Source of the DNA: Saccharopolyspora rectivirgula DSM 43747
GTDB lineage: Bacteria; Actinomycetota; Actinomycetes; Mycobacteriales; Pseudonocardiaceae
Reading direction: 5' to 3'
Length of the DNA: 53,447 nucleotides
Assembly: GCF_000497205.1 (NCBI RefSeq)
Contig: NZ_AYJW01000025.1
Location: 1-53,447, forward strand
The position numbers were made by a program, and so were the translations under genes. Below are positions 26,514 through 34,553 of this stretch, piece after piece (the stretch's first letter is position 1; every line of letters begins with the position of its first letter). The notes under the pieces are model-generated. The model had not been told where the DNA came from. It ran no database searches and saw only the letters and a program-made list of their open reading frames with translations.

Positions 26514-27749
26514 TCACCGCACCGGGCGCACCGCTTCCAGCACCACCCCGCTCCGCGGCCTGGTGGGCACCCGGTTCAACGGGATGCCCAGGTCCTGCGG
26601 CGGCAGTTCGCAATCCAACCGGGCCAACCGGACCGCCAGGGCGGCCAGCAGCGCGGTGGTGACGTCCTCGCCCGGGCACCGGTGGCCGGAGCGCGGATCA
26701 GCCCCTCCCTGCGCCACCAGCTCGTCGCGCCCCGGGGGCGCGGCGGCGAACCGGTCGGGGTCGAACCGGTACGGCTGCTCCCACAGGGTTTCGTCGTGGT
26801 TCTGCCCGTACAGGTCCAGCAGCACCAGAGCCCCCGGCGGTATCGGTTCCCCGCGCCACGTGAGCTCGCCGGCCGCCAACCCGCCGACGAACGGGGCGAA
26901 CGGGTAGAAGCGGCGCACCTCGTGCGCGAACGCGATGGCGTGCTCCGCGGACGCGTCGCGCAGCCGCTCCCGGTGCACCGGCCAGCGGTGCAGGGCGTGC
27001 GCGGTGAAGGCCACGAACCAACTGACCGCCGCGGTCGGCCGAACGACGTTGAGCAGCTCCACCGCAGCCGTCCGCGGCGAGAGCACCTGCCCGGTGTAGT
27101 CCCGACAGGTCGCCACGGCCTCCACCGCAGAACCAGCCGGTGCCCGCACCGCCCCGGACCGGACTTCCTCCACCAGCTGCGCCAGCCACTTCTCCCGACG
27201 AGCGCGCGCCAGCCGGGCGCGCCAATGCCGCGGGCCGAGCGTGGCGAACCCGTCCACCATGGAAACCAGGTCCGCGGCCAAGCCCGCGACATCACCGTCG
27301 GCGACGGGAACCCCGGCCCACCGGCACACCCCGCGGGTGAGCACCCGGCTGGCCTCGGTGAACAGCACCACCCGCCGGCGCCGGGACCACTCCTCGACCG
27401 CCAGCTCCCACTCCCGCACCACGCTCGCGGTCAGCGAATTGACCGCGGCCGGCGCGGCGAGCAGCGCTTTGCGGATCCGGTGCGCCTCCCCGTCGAGGGT
27501 GTGCACCGCCTGCCGGCCGAACAGGGTGCTGACCACGGGCTCGGGAAGAGCGCCCCGCCGGTGCACGTGGTTGTCGTCGTAGAAGAACCGGACCGCGTCC
27601 GGCCCGCGCAGGCCGACCGCGGGGCGGCCGAGGACCCTGGCCCGCACCACCGGGGCCGAGGTCTCCCGCCACCGCCCCGGCAGCCACGTGTAGCCGTCGA
27701 GCAGCATGGGCAGGGTGCTGTCGAGCACGGGAGTGCGCCACTGGTCCAT
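26514..27749 (-). CDS. CYP152-family cytochrome P450 (fatty-acid peroxygenase/decarboxylase type)
   Basis: Heme enzyme of about 411 residues matching CYP152 proteins: P450 BS-beta, SP-alpha and OleT. These use hydrogen peroxide to oxidise long-chain fatty acids at the alpha or beta carbon, and OleT releases a terminal alkene. Clear landmarks are YDDNHVHRRGALPEPVVSTL, TLFGRQAVHTLDG (F77 and H83), GPRHWRAR, the substrate-anchoring Arg-Pro in VVRPTAAVSW (R237, P238), EVRRFYPFAPF, and the heme-Cys site GHRCPGED with C358. The His at 83 sits where OleT has its decarboxylation His and BS-beta has Gln. Start ATG 27749 gives normal family length. Divergent from mce across 100 bp. Substrate is not shown by the sequence. 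Confidence 0.88.
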   Translation of the reverse strand: MDQWRTPVLDSTLPMLLDGYTWLPGRWRETSAPVVRARVLGRPAVGLRGPDAVRFFYDDNHVHRRGALPEPVVSTLFGRQAVHTLDGEAHRIRKALLAAPAAVNSLTASVVREWELAVEEWSRRRRVVLFTEASRVLTRGVCRWAGVPVADGDVAGLAADLVSMVDGFATLGPRHWRARLARARREKWLAQLVEEVRSGAVRAPAGSAVEAVATCRDYTGQVLSPRTAAVELLNVVRPTAAVSWFVAFTAHALHRWPVHRERLRDASAEHAIAFAHEVRRFYPFAPFVGGLAAGELTWRGEPIPPGALVLLDLYGQNHDETLWEQPYRFDPDRFAAAPPGRDELVAQGGADPRSGHRCPGEDVTTALLAALAVRLARLDCELPPQDLGIPLNRVPTRPRSGVVLEAVRPVR

Positions 27750-27849
27750 GCCTTCGGCACTGCCCGGGCGGTGGGGTGGTGAAACACGCGTCCCCACCAC
27801 CCGAACCGCGCGCTCCCGCTGGTTCCCGCCACCGGGTTAGGCTGCCGGC

Positions 27850-28302
27850 ATGCGCGCAGAAATCGAAGACCTGGTCACCGCGGTCGATCACGTGGGGATC
27901 GCGGTCCCCGAGCTGGACGAGGCGATCAGCTTCCACGAACGGACCTTCGGCCTGGAAGTGACCCACACCGAGGAGAACCACGAGCAGGGCGTGCGGGAAG
28001 CGATGCTGCGCGCCCCCGGCGACTCCTCCGGTGCCACCCAGATCCAGCTGCTGGCCCCGCTGCGCCCGGACTCGGCCATCGGCAAGTTCCTGGACCGCAG
28101 CGGCCCGGGACTGCAGCAGCTGGCCTTCCGGGTGACCGATGTGGAAGCGGCCGCGGACAGGTTGCGCGCCAAGGGGCTTCGCCTGCTCTACGACCAGCCT
28201 CGGCGCGGCACCGCCAACAGCCGGATCAACTTCGTGCACCCCAAGGACGCCGGCGGGGTGCTGGTCGAGCTCGTCGAACCAGCCGCGGAACCCCACGAGT
28301 GA
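27850..28302 (+). CDS. mce: Methylmalonyl-CoA epimerase
   Basis: Interconverts (2S)- and (2R)-methylmalonyl-CoA in propionyl-CoA metabolism. The 150-residue vicinal-oxygen-chelate protein has VDHVGIAVPELDEA (first metal ligand His in DHVG), ATQIQLLAP, NSRINFVHPKDAGGVLVELVEP (last ligand Glu), and GLQQLAFRV. In the Propionibacterium enzyme the last motif reads GLHHMAWRV with a metal-binding His; the QQ form appears to be common in actinobacteria. ATG start, convergent with the acylase gene, 3 bp between stops. Its mutase partner is not in the window. Confidence 0.93.
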   Translation: MRAEIEDLVTAVDHVGIAVPELDEAISFHERTFGLEVTHTEENHEQGVREAMLRAPGDSSGATQIQLLAPLRPDSAIGKFLDRSGPGLQQLAFRVTDVEAAADRLRAKGLRLLYDQPRRGTANSRINFVHPKDAGGVLVELVEPAAEPHE

Positions 28303-28305
28303 CGG

Positions 28306-30573
28306 CTACCGGGGCAGCAGTTTGATCCGGCGCTGCGCGACCCGCTCCACCGCGGCACGGCTGTAGGCGAGGGGGAAGTACTCGCCGTCCCGCCACATCG
28401 CCGCCAGGTCCCGGTAGTGCGGGTCGCTCGGATCACCGGACTGGCCCGGGGTGTTCACCGCCAACGACTCGTCCCAGTTGCCCACGTCGAGGACCATCCG
28501 GAACGACGGGCCGGCGAAGTGCCGGAAATCCCCCGGCCAGTAAGCGGACTGGTTCACCGTGTCCACCGATCCGCCGCGCGGGAACGGTCCGGTGTCCAGT
28601 CGCTGCCGCTCGCTGTCGTCCACCAGCGGGGACAGCGGGTGGGTGAAGGAGGTGTGCAGCAGGTCGCCCCACTTCCACTGCTGCTCGTCCGGCCCGAGCA
28701 GCCGCTCGACCTCGGCGCGGGCGGTGGCCAGGGTGTCCAGCAGCAGCTGGTCGCGGGCCGCCGCGTCCGGCAACCACCGGCCGGGGTTCTCCAGCTCGGC
28801 CAGCATGACCGCGGTGTCGGGGGCGTCGATCAGCGGTGCCGCCTCGGGCACCGCGCGCCGCACGAACTCGCCGGCCAGGTGCCGGGTCAACCACACTTCG
28901 AAGAGCGCAGCGGCCGCCGAGTCCGGGCGCAGCACGTGGTCCCACTCCCGCAGCAGCCGCAGCGCCCGCGCCACAACCGGATCCTCGCTGTCCAAAGAGG
29001 ACAGCAGGGTGGTCAGTCGGCGAGCCGGGATCGACAACTGGTCGTTCTGCAGCGCCACCGAATCGGCCAGCGCGTGCCGGGACTGCTCGGAGAGCACCTC
29101 GACGATGCGCTGGTGCCGGAACGGGTTCGTCCACTCGTAACCCAACCCGCGGTCCCAGTACTCCTGCGGCAAGTTGAACTGGTTGGCGGTGGCGATGAAA
29201 CCACTGTCGGGATTGAGCACTCGAGGCAGATCGTCCCCCGAGTGGAAACCCTCCCACTCGTAGCGCCCGTCCCCCGGAACCGGCAGCAAACCGTCGTACC
29301 CGCGGCGACGAGGCGCCAACCCGCCGGGCACCCAACCGATGTTCCCCGCGGTGTCGGCGTAGACCTGGTTCTCGGTGGGGGCGCCCCAATCCCGCATGGC
29401 CGCCGTGAACTCGTCGAAATCACGAGCCCACAGGTAGCGCACGCTGCCGAAGTACGGGGCCATGCCGGGCTCCAACCACGCCGTCCGCACCGCGTAGGCC
29501 AGGTGGCGCTCCTCGTCGACGTGGATCACCGGGCCGTGCCGGGTGAACTGCAACTCGACGGTGCGGGCGGGTTCACCGCGCACCGCGATCTCGGTGCGCT
29601 CCACCCGCACCTCCTCCCAACCGTCCGCGTAGCGGTACCGGGTGTGGTCCTGCTCGTCCAGCTGGTAGACGTAGAGGTCCTCCTGGTCCAACGGGAAGAT
29701 CGTCAACCCGAACGCGATCGTGCCGTTGTGCCCGATGGAGATGCCCGGCAGCACCGGCTCCCCAGCACCGATGACGTCCAACCCCGGGCAGCACAGGTGC
29801 ACCAGGTAGCGCAAGGACGGCACCGGATACCCGCGGTGCGGATCGTTGGCCAGCACCGGCCTCCCGGTGGCGGTGCGCGCCCCGCTGACCACCCAGTTGT
29901 TGCTGCCCGCCGCGGTCGGCGGCGGGGCCGGCCGCACAGCACCGCCGCGGAATTCCACTTCCCGGGTGGCCAGTTCGAACACCCGCAGCACGTCGTCCGG
30001 CAGAACGCCCGAGTCGAAACCGTCGGGAACGGTGACCCGGTGCTCGGGCTGGAGCCCCTGGCGGATCTCGTCCGCCTCGACACCGGCCGCGCGAGCCACC
30101 CGCGCCCGCTGCACCTCGCTGAGCAGGTTGCGGGTCAACCCGTGACTGCGGATGCGCACCACGTCCTCGGGCTGCCAGCGGGCCGGCTGGTAGCCCAGCA
30201 GCCGGAACTCCTCCGGCAACTCGTCCGGGTGATCGTCCAACCAGTCGAGGTAGGCGTTGATGCCGGCGGCGAAGCGCTCAGCGATCCGCTGCGCGTCCGG
30301 GCCGTAGCTGGCCCACTCCGCGGCCATGTCCCCCCGGTAGAGGAACAACCGGCAAGCGCGGTCCTGCTCGACGTAGTCCGGCCCGAGCACCTCGGCCAAC
30401 AACCCCAGGCCGCGCCTCCGCCACAGGTCCAGTTGGAAGAGCCGGTCGCGGGCGGCGTTGAAGCCCTGGGCGAGGAAGAGGTCCTCCTCGTTCGCGGCGT
30501 AGATGTGCGGGACGCCGTAGCGGTCCACGATCAATTCGACTTCCGCGGACAGGCCGGTCACGTGGTAGTTCAT
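28306..30573 (-). CDS. Penicillin acylase family protein (Ntn hydrolase), apparently cytoplasmic
   Basis: Member of the N-terminal-nucleophile amidase family (penicillin G acylase, acyl-homoserine lactone acylase). It begins at MNYHVTGLSAEVELIVDRYGVPHIYA with no signal peptide. The alpha chain contains DLFLAQGFNAARDRLFQLDLWRRR. Self-cleavage should free the nucleophile Ser 224 in the AAGSNNWVVSG segment, followed by beta-chain motifs NDPHRGYPVP, PGISIGHNGTIAFGLT, NIGWVPGG and YEWTNPFRHQRI. About 755 residues. GGGAGG lies four bases before the ATG at 30573. The substrate could be a beta-lactam side chain, an acyl amino acid or a quorum signal; the sequence does not tell. No signal peptide is unusual for the best-known members. 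Confidence 0.88.
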   Translation of the reverse strand: MNYHVTGLSAEVELIVDRYGVPHIYAANEEDLFLAQGFNAARDRLFQLDLWRRRGLGLLAEVLGPDYVEQDRACRLFLYRGDMAAEWASYGPDAQRIAERFAAGINAYLDWLDDHPDELPEEFRLLGYQPARWQPEDVVRIRSHGLTRNLLSEVQRARVARAAGVEADEIRQGLQPEHRVTVPDGFDSGVLPDDVLRVFELATREVEFRGGAVRPAPPPTAAGSNNWVVSGARTATGRPVLANDPHRGYPVPSLRYLVHLCCPGLDVIGAGEPVLPGISIGHNGTIAFGLTIFPLDQEDLYVYQLDEQDHTRYRYADGWEEVRVERTEIAVRGEPARTVELQFTRHGPVIHVDEERHLAYAVRTAWLEPGMAPYFGSVRYLWARDFDEFTAAMRDWGAPTENQVYADTAGNIGWVPGGLAPRRRGYDGLLPVPGDGRYEWEGFHSGDDLPRVLNPDSGFIATANQFNLPQEYWDRGLGYEWTNPFRHQRIVEVLSEQSRHALADSVALQNDQLSIPARRLTTLLSSLDSEDPVVARALRLLREWDHVLRPDSAAAALFEVWLTRHLAGEFVRRAVPEAAPLIDAPDTAVMLAELENPGRWLPDAAARDQLLLDTLATARAEVERLLGPDEQQWKWGDLLHTSFTHPLSPLVDDSERQRLDTGPFPRGGSVDTVNQSAYWPGDFRHFAGPSFRMVLDVGNWDESLAVNTPGQSGDPSDPHYRDLAAMWRDGEYFPLAYSRAAVERVAQRRIKLLPR

Positions 30574-30885
30574 CGAGCCTCCCGCCGGTGCTCGCCCAGC
30601 CGCGCGCCGGGCCTCTCGAGATCGACCTGATCGATGTCTACGCCGCCCGCACTTCGACCACAAGTTCTGGACTGGAATATCCACCGGCTGGCCCGCCAGC
30701 ACCCCCGATCGCAGGCCCCACGGCCCCCGCGTCCGCCACTACCCGTTCCGAGGCGATCGCCCACCTCGTCCGGCCGGTGGTCGAGCCCACCTCCGGAGTA
30801 ACAATCGGCACAAGAGGCGAATTTTTTCCCAGCGCACCCCGTTCAACTCCCACAACATGTTCTTTCACCAGGTAACTTGGACCGC
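30574..30885. other. 312-bp divergent intergenic region
   Basis: Region between the acylase gene (minus) and the DivIVA-like gene (plus). It holds an AT-rich tract AATTTTTT at about 30821-30828 and AGGT at 30870-30873, 12 bases before the preferred ATG at 30886. I see no gene and no repeat copy. Confidence 0.5.
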
Positions 30886-32304
30886 ATGGGGCTTGCCGAC
30901 GACCGTGATCTGCTACCACTCGGCTCAGGCTTCGACCTGGCGCGCAAGAACGGCTACGACCGCGCCCAGGTCGACGAGCACTTGGAGCGGCTCGACGCCG
31001 AAATCCGTTTACTCACCGCGGACCGGGACGCGGCGGTATCCCAGGCCAACGACCTGTCCAAACAGCTGGAAGCAGCCCGTTCCGAGATCGAGAGCCTGCG
31101 CGGCCAGGTCGAGCGGCTCGCCAAGCCGCCGACGACCATGGAAGGCCTCAGCGAACGCCTCCAACGCATGCTGCGGCTAGCCCAAGACGAAGCCAACGAC
31201 ATCCGCGCCCGCGCGGAAGAGGACGCCGCCCAAACCCGGGCCCGCGCCGAACAAGAGGCGAACCAGCTCCGCGTCCGCTACGAGCGGCTGATCTCCGAAG
31301 TAGACAGCCGCCGCAGTGAGATGGAAACCGAACACCGCTCACTGATGGAGAAGGCCAAAGCGGAAGCCGAGCGGATCACCCGGGAAGCCGAGGAGAACGC
31401 GCGGCGGGCCGAGCAGGAGTCCCAAGCCCGGCGGCAACAGGTCGAAGAGGACTTCGAAATCGCCATGGCGGCCCGCCGCAGCGAAGCCATGCGCGCGCTC
31501 GCCGAACAAGAAGCGGCCAGCAAGGCCGAGGCACAGCGGCGCCTCGAAGAAGCCAGCCGTCGGCTGCAAGAAGGCACCGAGGAAGCCCACCGGCGCGTCC
31601 GCGAAGCCACCGACAAGGCCAACCAGCTGGTCAACGAGGCGACCGCCAAGGCCGAACAGCTCACCCGCGAGTCCACCGAGGCAGCCCGCCAACGCGAGGA
31701 AGCCAGCAAGGCCGAGGCGGAGCGGCGCATCAAGGAAGCCACCGACAAGGCCGACCAACTGGTCCGGGAAGCCACCGAAGAGGCCACCCGACTGATAGAC
31801 GAGGCAACCAAGGAAGGTGAACGCCTGGTCGCCGCCGCCCGCCAAGACGCCCAGAAGCGCTTGAAGGCCACCACCGAAGAGGTGCAGCGCCGCCTGGCCA
31901 AGGCCGACAAGCAGGTCCACTCGCTCACCGAGCTGCGGGACGCGGTGGCCAGCAAACTCCGGGACGCCGCGGAAATGCTCGGGCAAACCGCTCCCCTCCT
32001 CGAACGCCTGGAACAAGAACAGGCGGAGGAGGAGAAACTGCGGCAGGCCGCCGAAGAAGCCCGGGAACAGGCCCGCAAGGACGCCGAAATCGCCATCGCC
32101 CAGGACGAGCGGGCCGGCCACCAGGTCGGGCCGGAAACCACTCCTCAGGACGAGCAATCGGGCGCGGACGAGCCGACCGAGAAGATCCGCAAGGACAAGG
32201 TCCGCTCGACCAACAAGCACAACCCGCCGACCCGGCGCATCGAAATGCCGGCCGACCCGGGCCAGCAGGGCCCGAACGGCACCCGGACCGACATCAGCAA
32301 GTAG
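30886..32304 (+). CDS. Long DivIVA-like coiled-coil protein
   Basis: About 472 residues dominated by coiled coil. The N-terminus FDLARKNGYDRAQVDEHLERLDAEIRLL resembles the membrane-targeting DivIVA domain. From about residue 70 a continuous charged heptad region runs to about residue 400, rich in Arg, Glu and Ala. It contains near-repeats such as REATDKANQLVNEATAKAEQ and KEATDKADQLVREATEEATR. The C-terminal tail is Pro/Lys/Gln-rich and probably disordered. Such proteins (Wag31, FilP, Scy) organise polar growth and the cytoskeleton in actinobacteria. The ATG at 30886 is preferred over an upstream TTG at 30877. It ends at a strong hairpin terminator. Confidence 0.82.
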   Translation: MGLADDRDLLPLGSGFDLARKNGYDRAQVDEHLERLDAEIRLLTADRDAAVSQANDLSKQLEAARSEIESLRGQVERLAKPPTTMEGLSERLQRMLRLAQDEANDIRARAEEDAAQTRARAEQEANQLRVRYERLISEVDSRRSEMETEHRSLMEKAKAEAERITREAEENARRAEQESQARRQQVEEDFEIAMAARRSEAMRALAEQEAASKAEAQRRLEEASRRLQEGTEEAHRRVREATDKANQLVNEATAKAEQLTRESTEAARQREEASKAEAERRIKEATDKADQLVREATEEATRLIDEATKEGERLVAAARQDAQKRLKATTEEVQRRLAKADKQVHSLTELRDAVASKLRDAAEMLGQTAPLLERLEQEQAEEEKLRQAAEEAREQARKDAEIAIAQDERAGHQVGPETTPQDEQSGADEPTEKIRKDKVRSTNKHNPPTRRIEMPADPGQQGPNGTRTDISK

Positions 32305-32307
32305 CCG

Positions 32308-32336
32308 ACCGGGCAGGGGCAGCGCCCCTGCCCGGT
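32308..32336. terminator. Strong bidirectional hairpin terminator
   Basis: Perfect 13-bp stem ACCGGGCAGGGGC / GCCCCTGCCCGGT, loop AGC, then TTT. It lies between the convergent stops of the coiled-coil gene (32304) and the hydrolase gene (32338). Confidence 0.88.
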
Positions 32337-32337
32337 T

Positions 32338-33147
32338 TCAGCTGAACTGCTGCAGCCACGGGCGGATCGCAGCGACGAACGCTTCCGGATCCTCCAACGG
32401 CGGCAAGTGCCCCACCCGAGGAACTGAGACCTGCTCGCCTTCCTCGAGCAGCTCGGCCAACTGCCGGGCGGCCTGCGGCGGCGTCAACGGATCCTCCTCA
32501 CCGGCCACCACCAGCGCCGGACCGGAGAACGAGCGCAGCGTTCCCGTGGAATCCGGGCGGCCCGCCATCGCCCGCTGCGCCCAAGCGATTCCCTCCGGCG
32601 ACTGCGCGTTGACCAGCTCCCGCATCCGGTCGACCGCCTCCGGCCGTTGCTGGAGCGTCGTCCGGCCGAGCACGCTCTGCGGATTCGTCTCGGCCAGCCA
32701 GGAGACACCTTCCCGCTCCACCCGCTCCGCGACCGAAAGCCGGTTGGCCCGCTGCTGTTCGTCGTCAGCCACCGCCTTGGTGTCCACCAGCAGCAGCCCG
32801 GCCACCCGCTCGGGAGCCCGCCGGAGCACCCCCATCGCCACGTAGCCGCCCATCGAGCAGCCACCGAGCACAACCCGGGAGAGCTCCAGCCGATCCAGCA
32901 GCGCCACCACATCGGCCGCCACCAGGTCCAGGTCCGGCGGCACGTTCGCCTCGGCCGACTCCGGATCGGCCAAGCTCCAAGCCGGCGAACCGTCCAGCGG
33001 GCTTTCCCCCATGCCGCGCTGGTCCGGGGTGATCAACCGGACCTGCTCCTCCAAGTGACCGCGCACCCCGTCCCACATGCGCGCGTCCACCGGGAAAGCG
33101 TGCAACAGCACAAGCGGTGTTCCAACTCCGGATTCGATGTAGTGCAC
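32338..33147 (-). CDS. Alpha/beta hydrolase
   Basis: About 269 residues with the canonical fold. It starts with an HAFPVDARMWDGV strand-loop, then LITPDQRGMGES. The nucleophile elbow is GCSMGGY (Ser in GxSxG), followed by acid-loop VAGEEDPLTPP and the C-terminal His in VPRVGHLPPLEDPEAF. The length and motifs are those of esterases or dehalogenase-like hydrolases. The GTG at 33147 is chosen because the frame further 5' runs through a dispersed repeat copy and reads as nonsense protein. There is no specific substrate evidence. The next gene upstream on the same strand is another hydrolase of a different branch. Confidence 0.85.
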   Translation of the reverse strand: MHYIESGVGTPLVLLHAFPVDARMWDGVRGHLEEQVRLITPDQRGMGESPLDGSPAWSLADPESAEANVPPDLDLVAADVVALLDRLELSRVVLGGCSMGGYVAMGVLRRAPERVAGLLLVDTKAVADDEQQRANRLSVAERVEREGVSWLAETNPQSVLGRTTLQQRPEAVDRMRELVNAQSPEGIAWAQRAMAGRPDSTGTLRSFSGPALVVAGEEDPLTPPQAARQLAELLEEGEQVSVPRVGHLPPLEDPEAFVAAIRPWLQQFS

Positions 33148-33203
33148 GTCCCCATCGTGCCGGAGCCAACGGCTCAACGCGGGAACGGCACGCAGACAAC
33201 CGA

Positions 33204-33245
33204 CAAAGGAACTTCTCCGCCACCCCCGGCAGAAAGGTTCCCTTG
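33204..33245. repeat. Dispersed stem-loop repeat, copy 3
   Basis: Left arm CAAAGGAACTTCT, right arm AGAAAGGTTCCCTTG, imperfectly complementary. Located between two minus-strand hydrolase genes, 139 bp after the stop of the upstream one and 56 bp before the start of the next. Confidence 0.72.
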
Positions 33246-33384
33246 CTGCCGCACCCGGGCCGTCCCAGCGCTTTCCCGCCACTTTGGACGCGTCCCGGTG
33301 GTGCTGCGGTCCTGGCCCGACCCCGGGAACCAGCGCCCGCTTCGGCGCCCCCGCGCAGCACCCCGCCACGCGCCGGCACGACGG

Positions 33385-34134
33385 CTAGGAAGAAACGATG
33401 GTGACCTGCCGGGTCTCGTAAGGACCGTCCCAGGTGCGCGGCAGCGGAGTCCCCACCTCCGGGGCCACCGCCTCCACGATCGCGTCCAACGCGGCCTCGG
33501 CCTTGCCCACCCACAGGTGCTTGGTGTCCGGGAAGGCGATCACCTCGGCCTGCGGGATCGCGGCGAACCTGCGGCGCGCCTCCGGCGGCTGCAGGAAGTC
33601 ATCGTGCTCGGGGATCAGCGCGCGCACCGGCTTGCCGGACTCAGCCCAAGCCCGCAGGTCCTCCTCGGTGCTCCAGCGCAGCGGCGGGGAGATCAGCACC
33701 GCGCCCTCCACCAGCGGGTCCAACCCGTGCACCAAGGTCAAATCGGTGCCGAACGACCAGCCCACCAACCACACCCGGGGCAGCTCGTTGAACTCGGCGT
33801 ACTCCAGGGCCGCGGCGACGTCGAACCGCTCCGAGTTCCCGCCGTCGAACGAGCCCTCGCTGCGGCCGGCCTCGCTCGCCGTGCCCCGGGTGTTGAAGCG
33901 CAACACCGCGAGATCCGCCAACGCGGGCAGCCGGAAAGCCGCTTTGCGGAAGATGTGCGAATCCATCATGCCGCCGTGCGTGGGCAGCGGATGCAGGCAG
34001 ATGATCGTCGCCCGAGGCGGGCGGGACTCCGGCAGCGCCAGCTCACCAACCAGCTTCAGCCCGTCAGCGGTGTGCAGGGTGATCGACTCGCGCCGGGCGG
34101 GCAGCATCGTATTGGCACGGATCTCGGTGCTCAT
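33385..34134 (-). CDS. Alpha/beta hydrolase (prolyl-oligopeptidase-like branch)
   Basis: About 249 residues. It begins MSTEIRANTMLPARRESITL and has an oxyanion segment LHPLPTHGGMMDSHI, then RFNTRGTASEAGRSEGSFD. The nucleophile elbow is GWSFGTD (Ser), Asp lies in IPEHDDFLQPPEA, and His in FPDTKHLWVG. The fold and length match dienelactone-hydrolase or KANL3/Tex30-like proteins. Start ATG 34134 is chosen because the conserved part begins soon after. It is separated from the next hydrolase gene by a 237-bp gap containing a repeat. Substrate unknown. Confidence 0.8.
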   Translation of the reverse strand: MSTEIRANTMLPARRESITLHTADGLKLVGELALPESRPPRATIICLHPLPTHGGMMDSHIFRKAAFRLPALADLAVLRFNTRGTASEAGRSEGSFDGGNSERFDVAAALEYAEFNELPRVWLVGWSFGTDLTLVHGLDPLVEGAVLISPPLRWSTEEDLRAWAESGKPVRALIPEHDDFLQPPEARRRFAAIPQAEVIAFPDTKHLWVGKAEAALDAIVEAVAPEVGTPLPRTWDGPYETRQVTIVSS

Positions 34135-34178
34135 CACCCCGATCCTGCCACGACCCCCATCCGCCCGGAATGTGGTGT

Positions 34179-34493
34179 TCACGACCAGCGCCGCGTCGGC
34201 CCCCGCCGGTTGCGGGCGTGCCAACAACCGGTGTGCCAGTGCCGGCGCTCACCGACCCCGCCGAACTCCGCGCTGGGCCACGCCACGACATGCGCCGTCC
34301 CCGGCCGGATCTCGTGGTCGCACCCCGGGCAGCGGTAGTACTTGGTGGCCTGCGCAGCGGGCACGGTGCGCACCATCCACTCCCCGTTCTCGTCGCGTTC
34401 AACGCGGGACATGCCGAACGTGACCCCGGCGGACCGGTGGCTCACGTCGGCACCGAGGCGCTTCGAACGGCGTGGACGATTACGTCTGGGCAC
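34179..34493 (-). CDS. Small zinc-ribbon-like protein of unknown function
   Basis: About 104 residues of a conserved actinobacterial family often labelled ATP/GTP-binding protein without real support. The basic N-terminus PRRNRPRRSKR is followed by VSHRSAGVTFGMSRVERDENGEWMVRTVPAAQATKYY. A Cys/His cluster then includes RCPGCDHEIRPGTAHVVAW and a later RRHWHTGCWHAR. These Cys and His residues plausibly bind zinc. The start is one of several closely spaced GTGs (34493 to 34502). It precedes the downstream hydrolase gene by 44 bp on the same strand. Confidence 0.72.
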   Translation of the reverse strand: MPRRNRPRRSKRLGADVSHRSAGVTFGMSRVERDENGEWMVRTVPAAQATKYYRCPGCDHEIRPGTAHVVAWPSAEFGGVGERRHWHTGCWHARNRRGPTRRWS

Positions 34494-34553
34494 GACCACC
34501 ACGGTAACGGTTAGTAGTCCCGCCGGAACCGGCCGGGCCGCGGCAGCCGCCCC

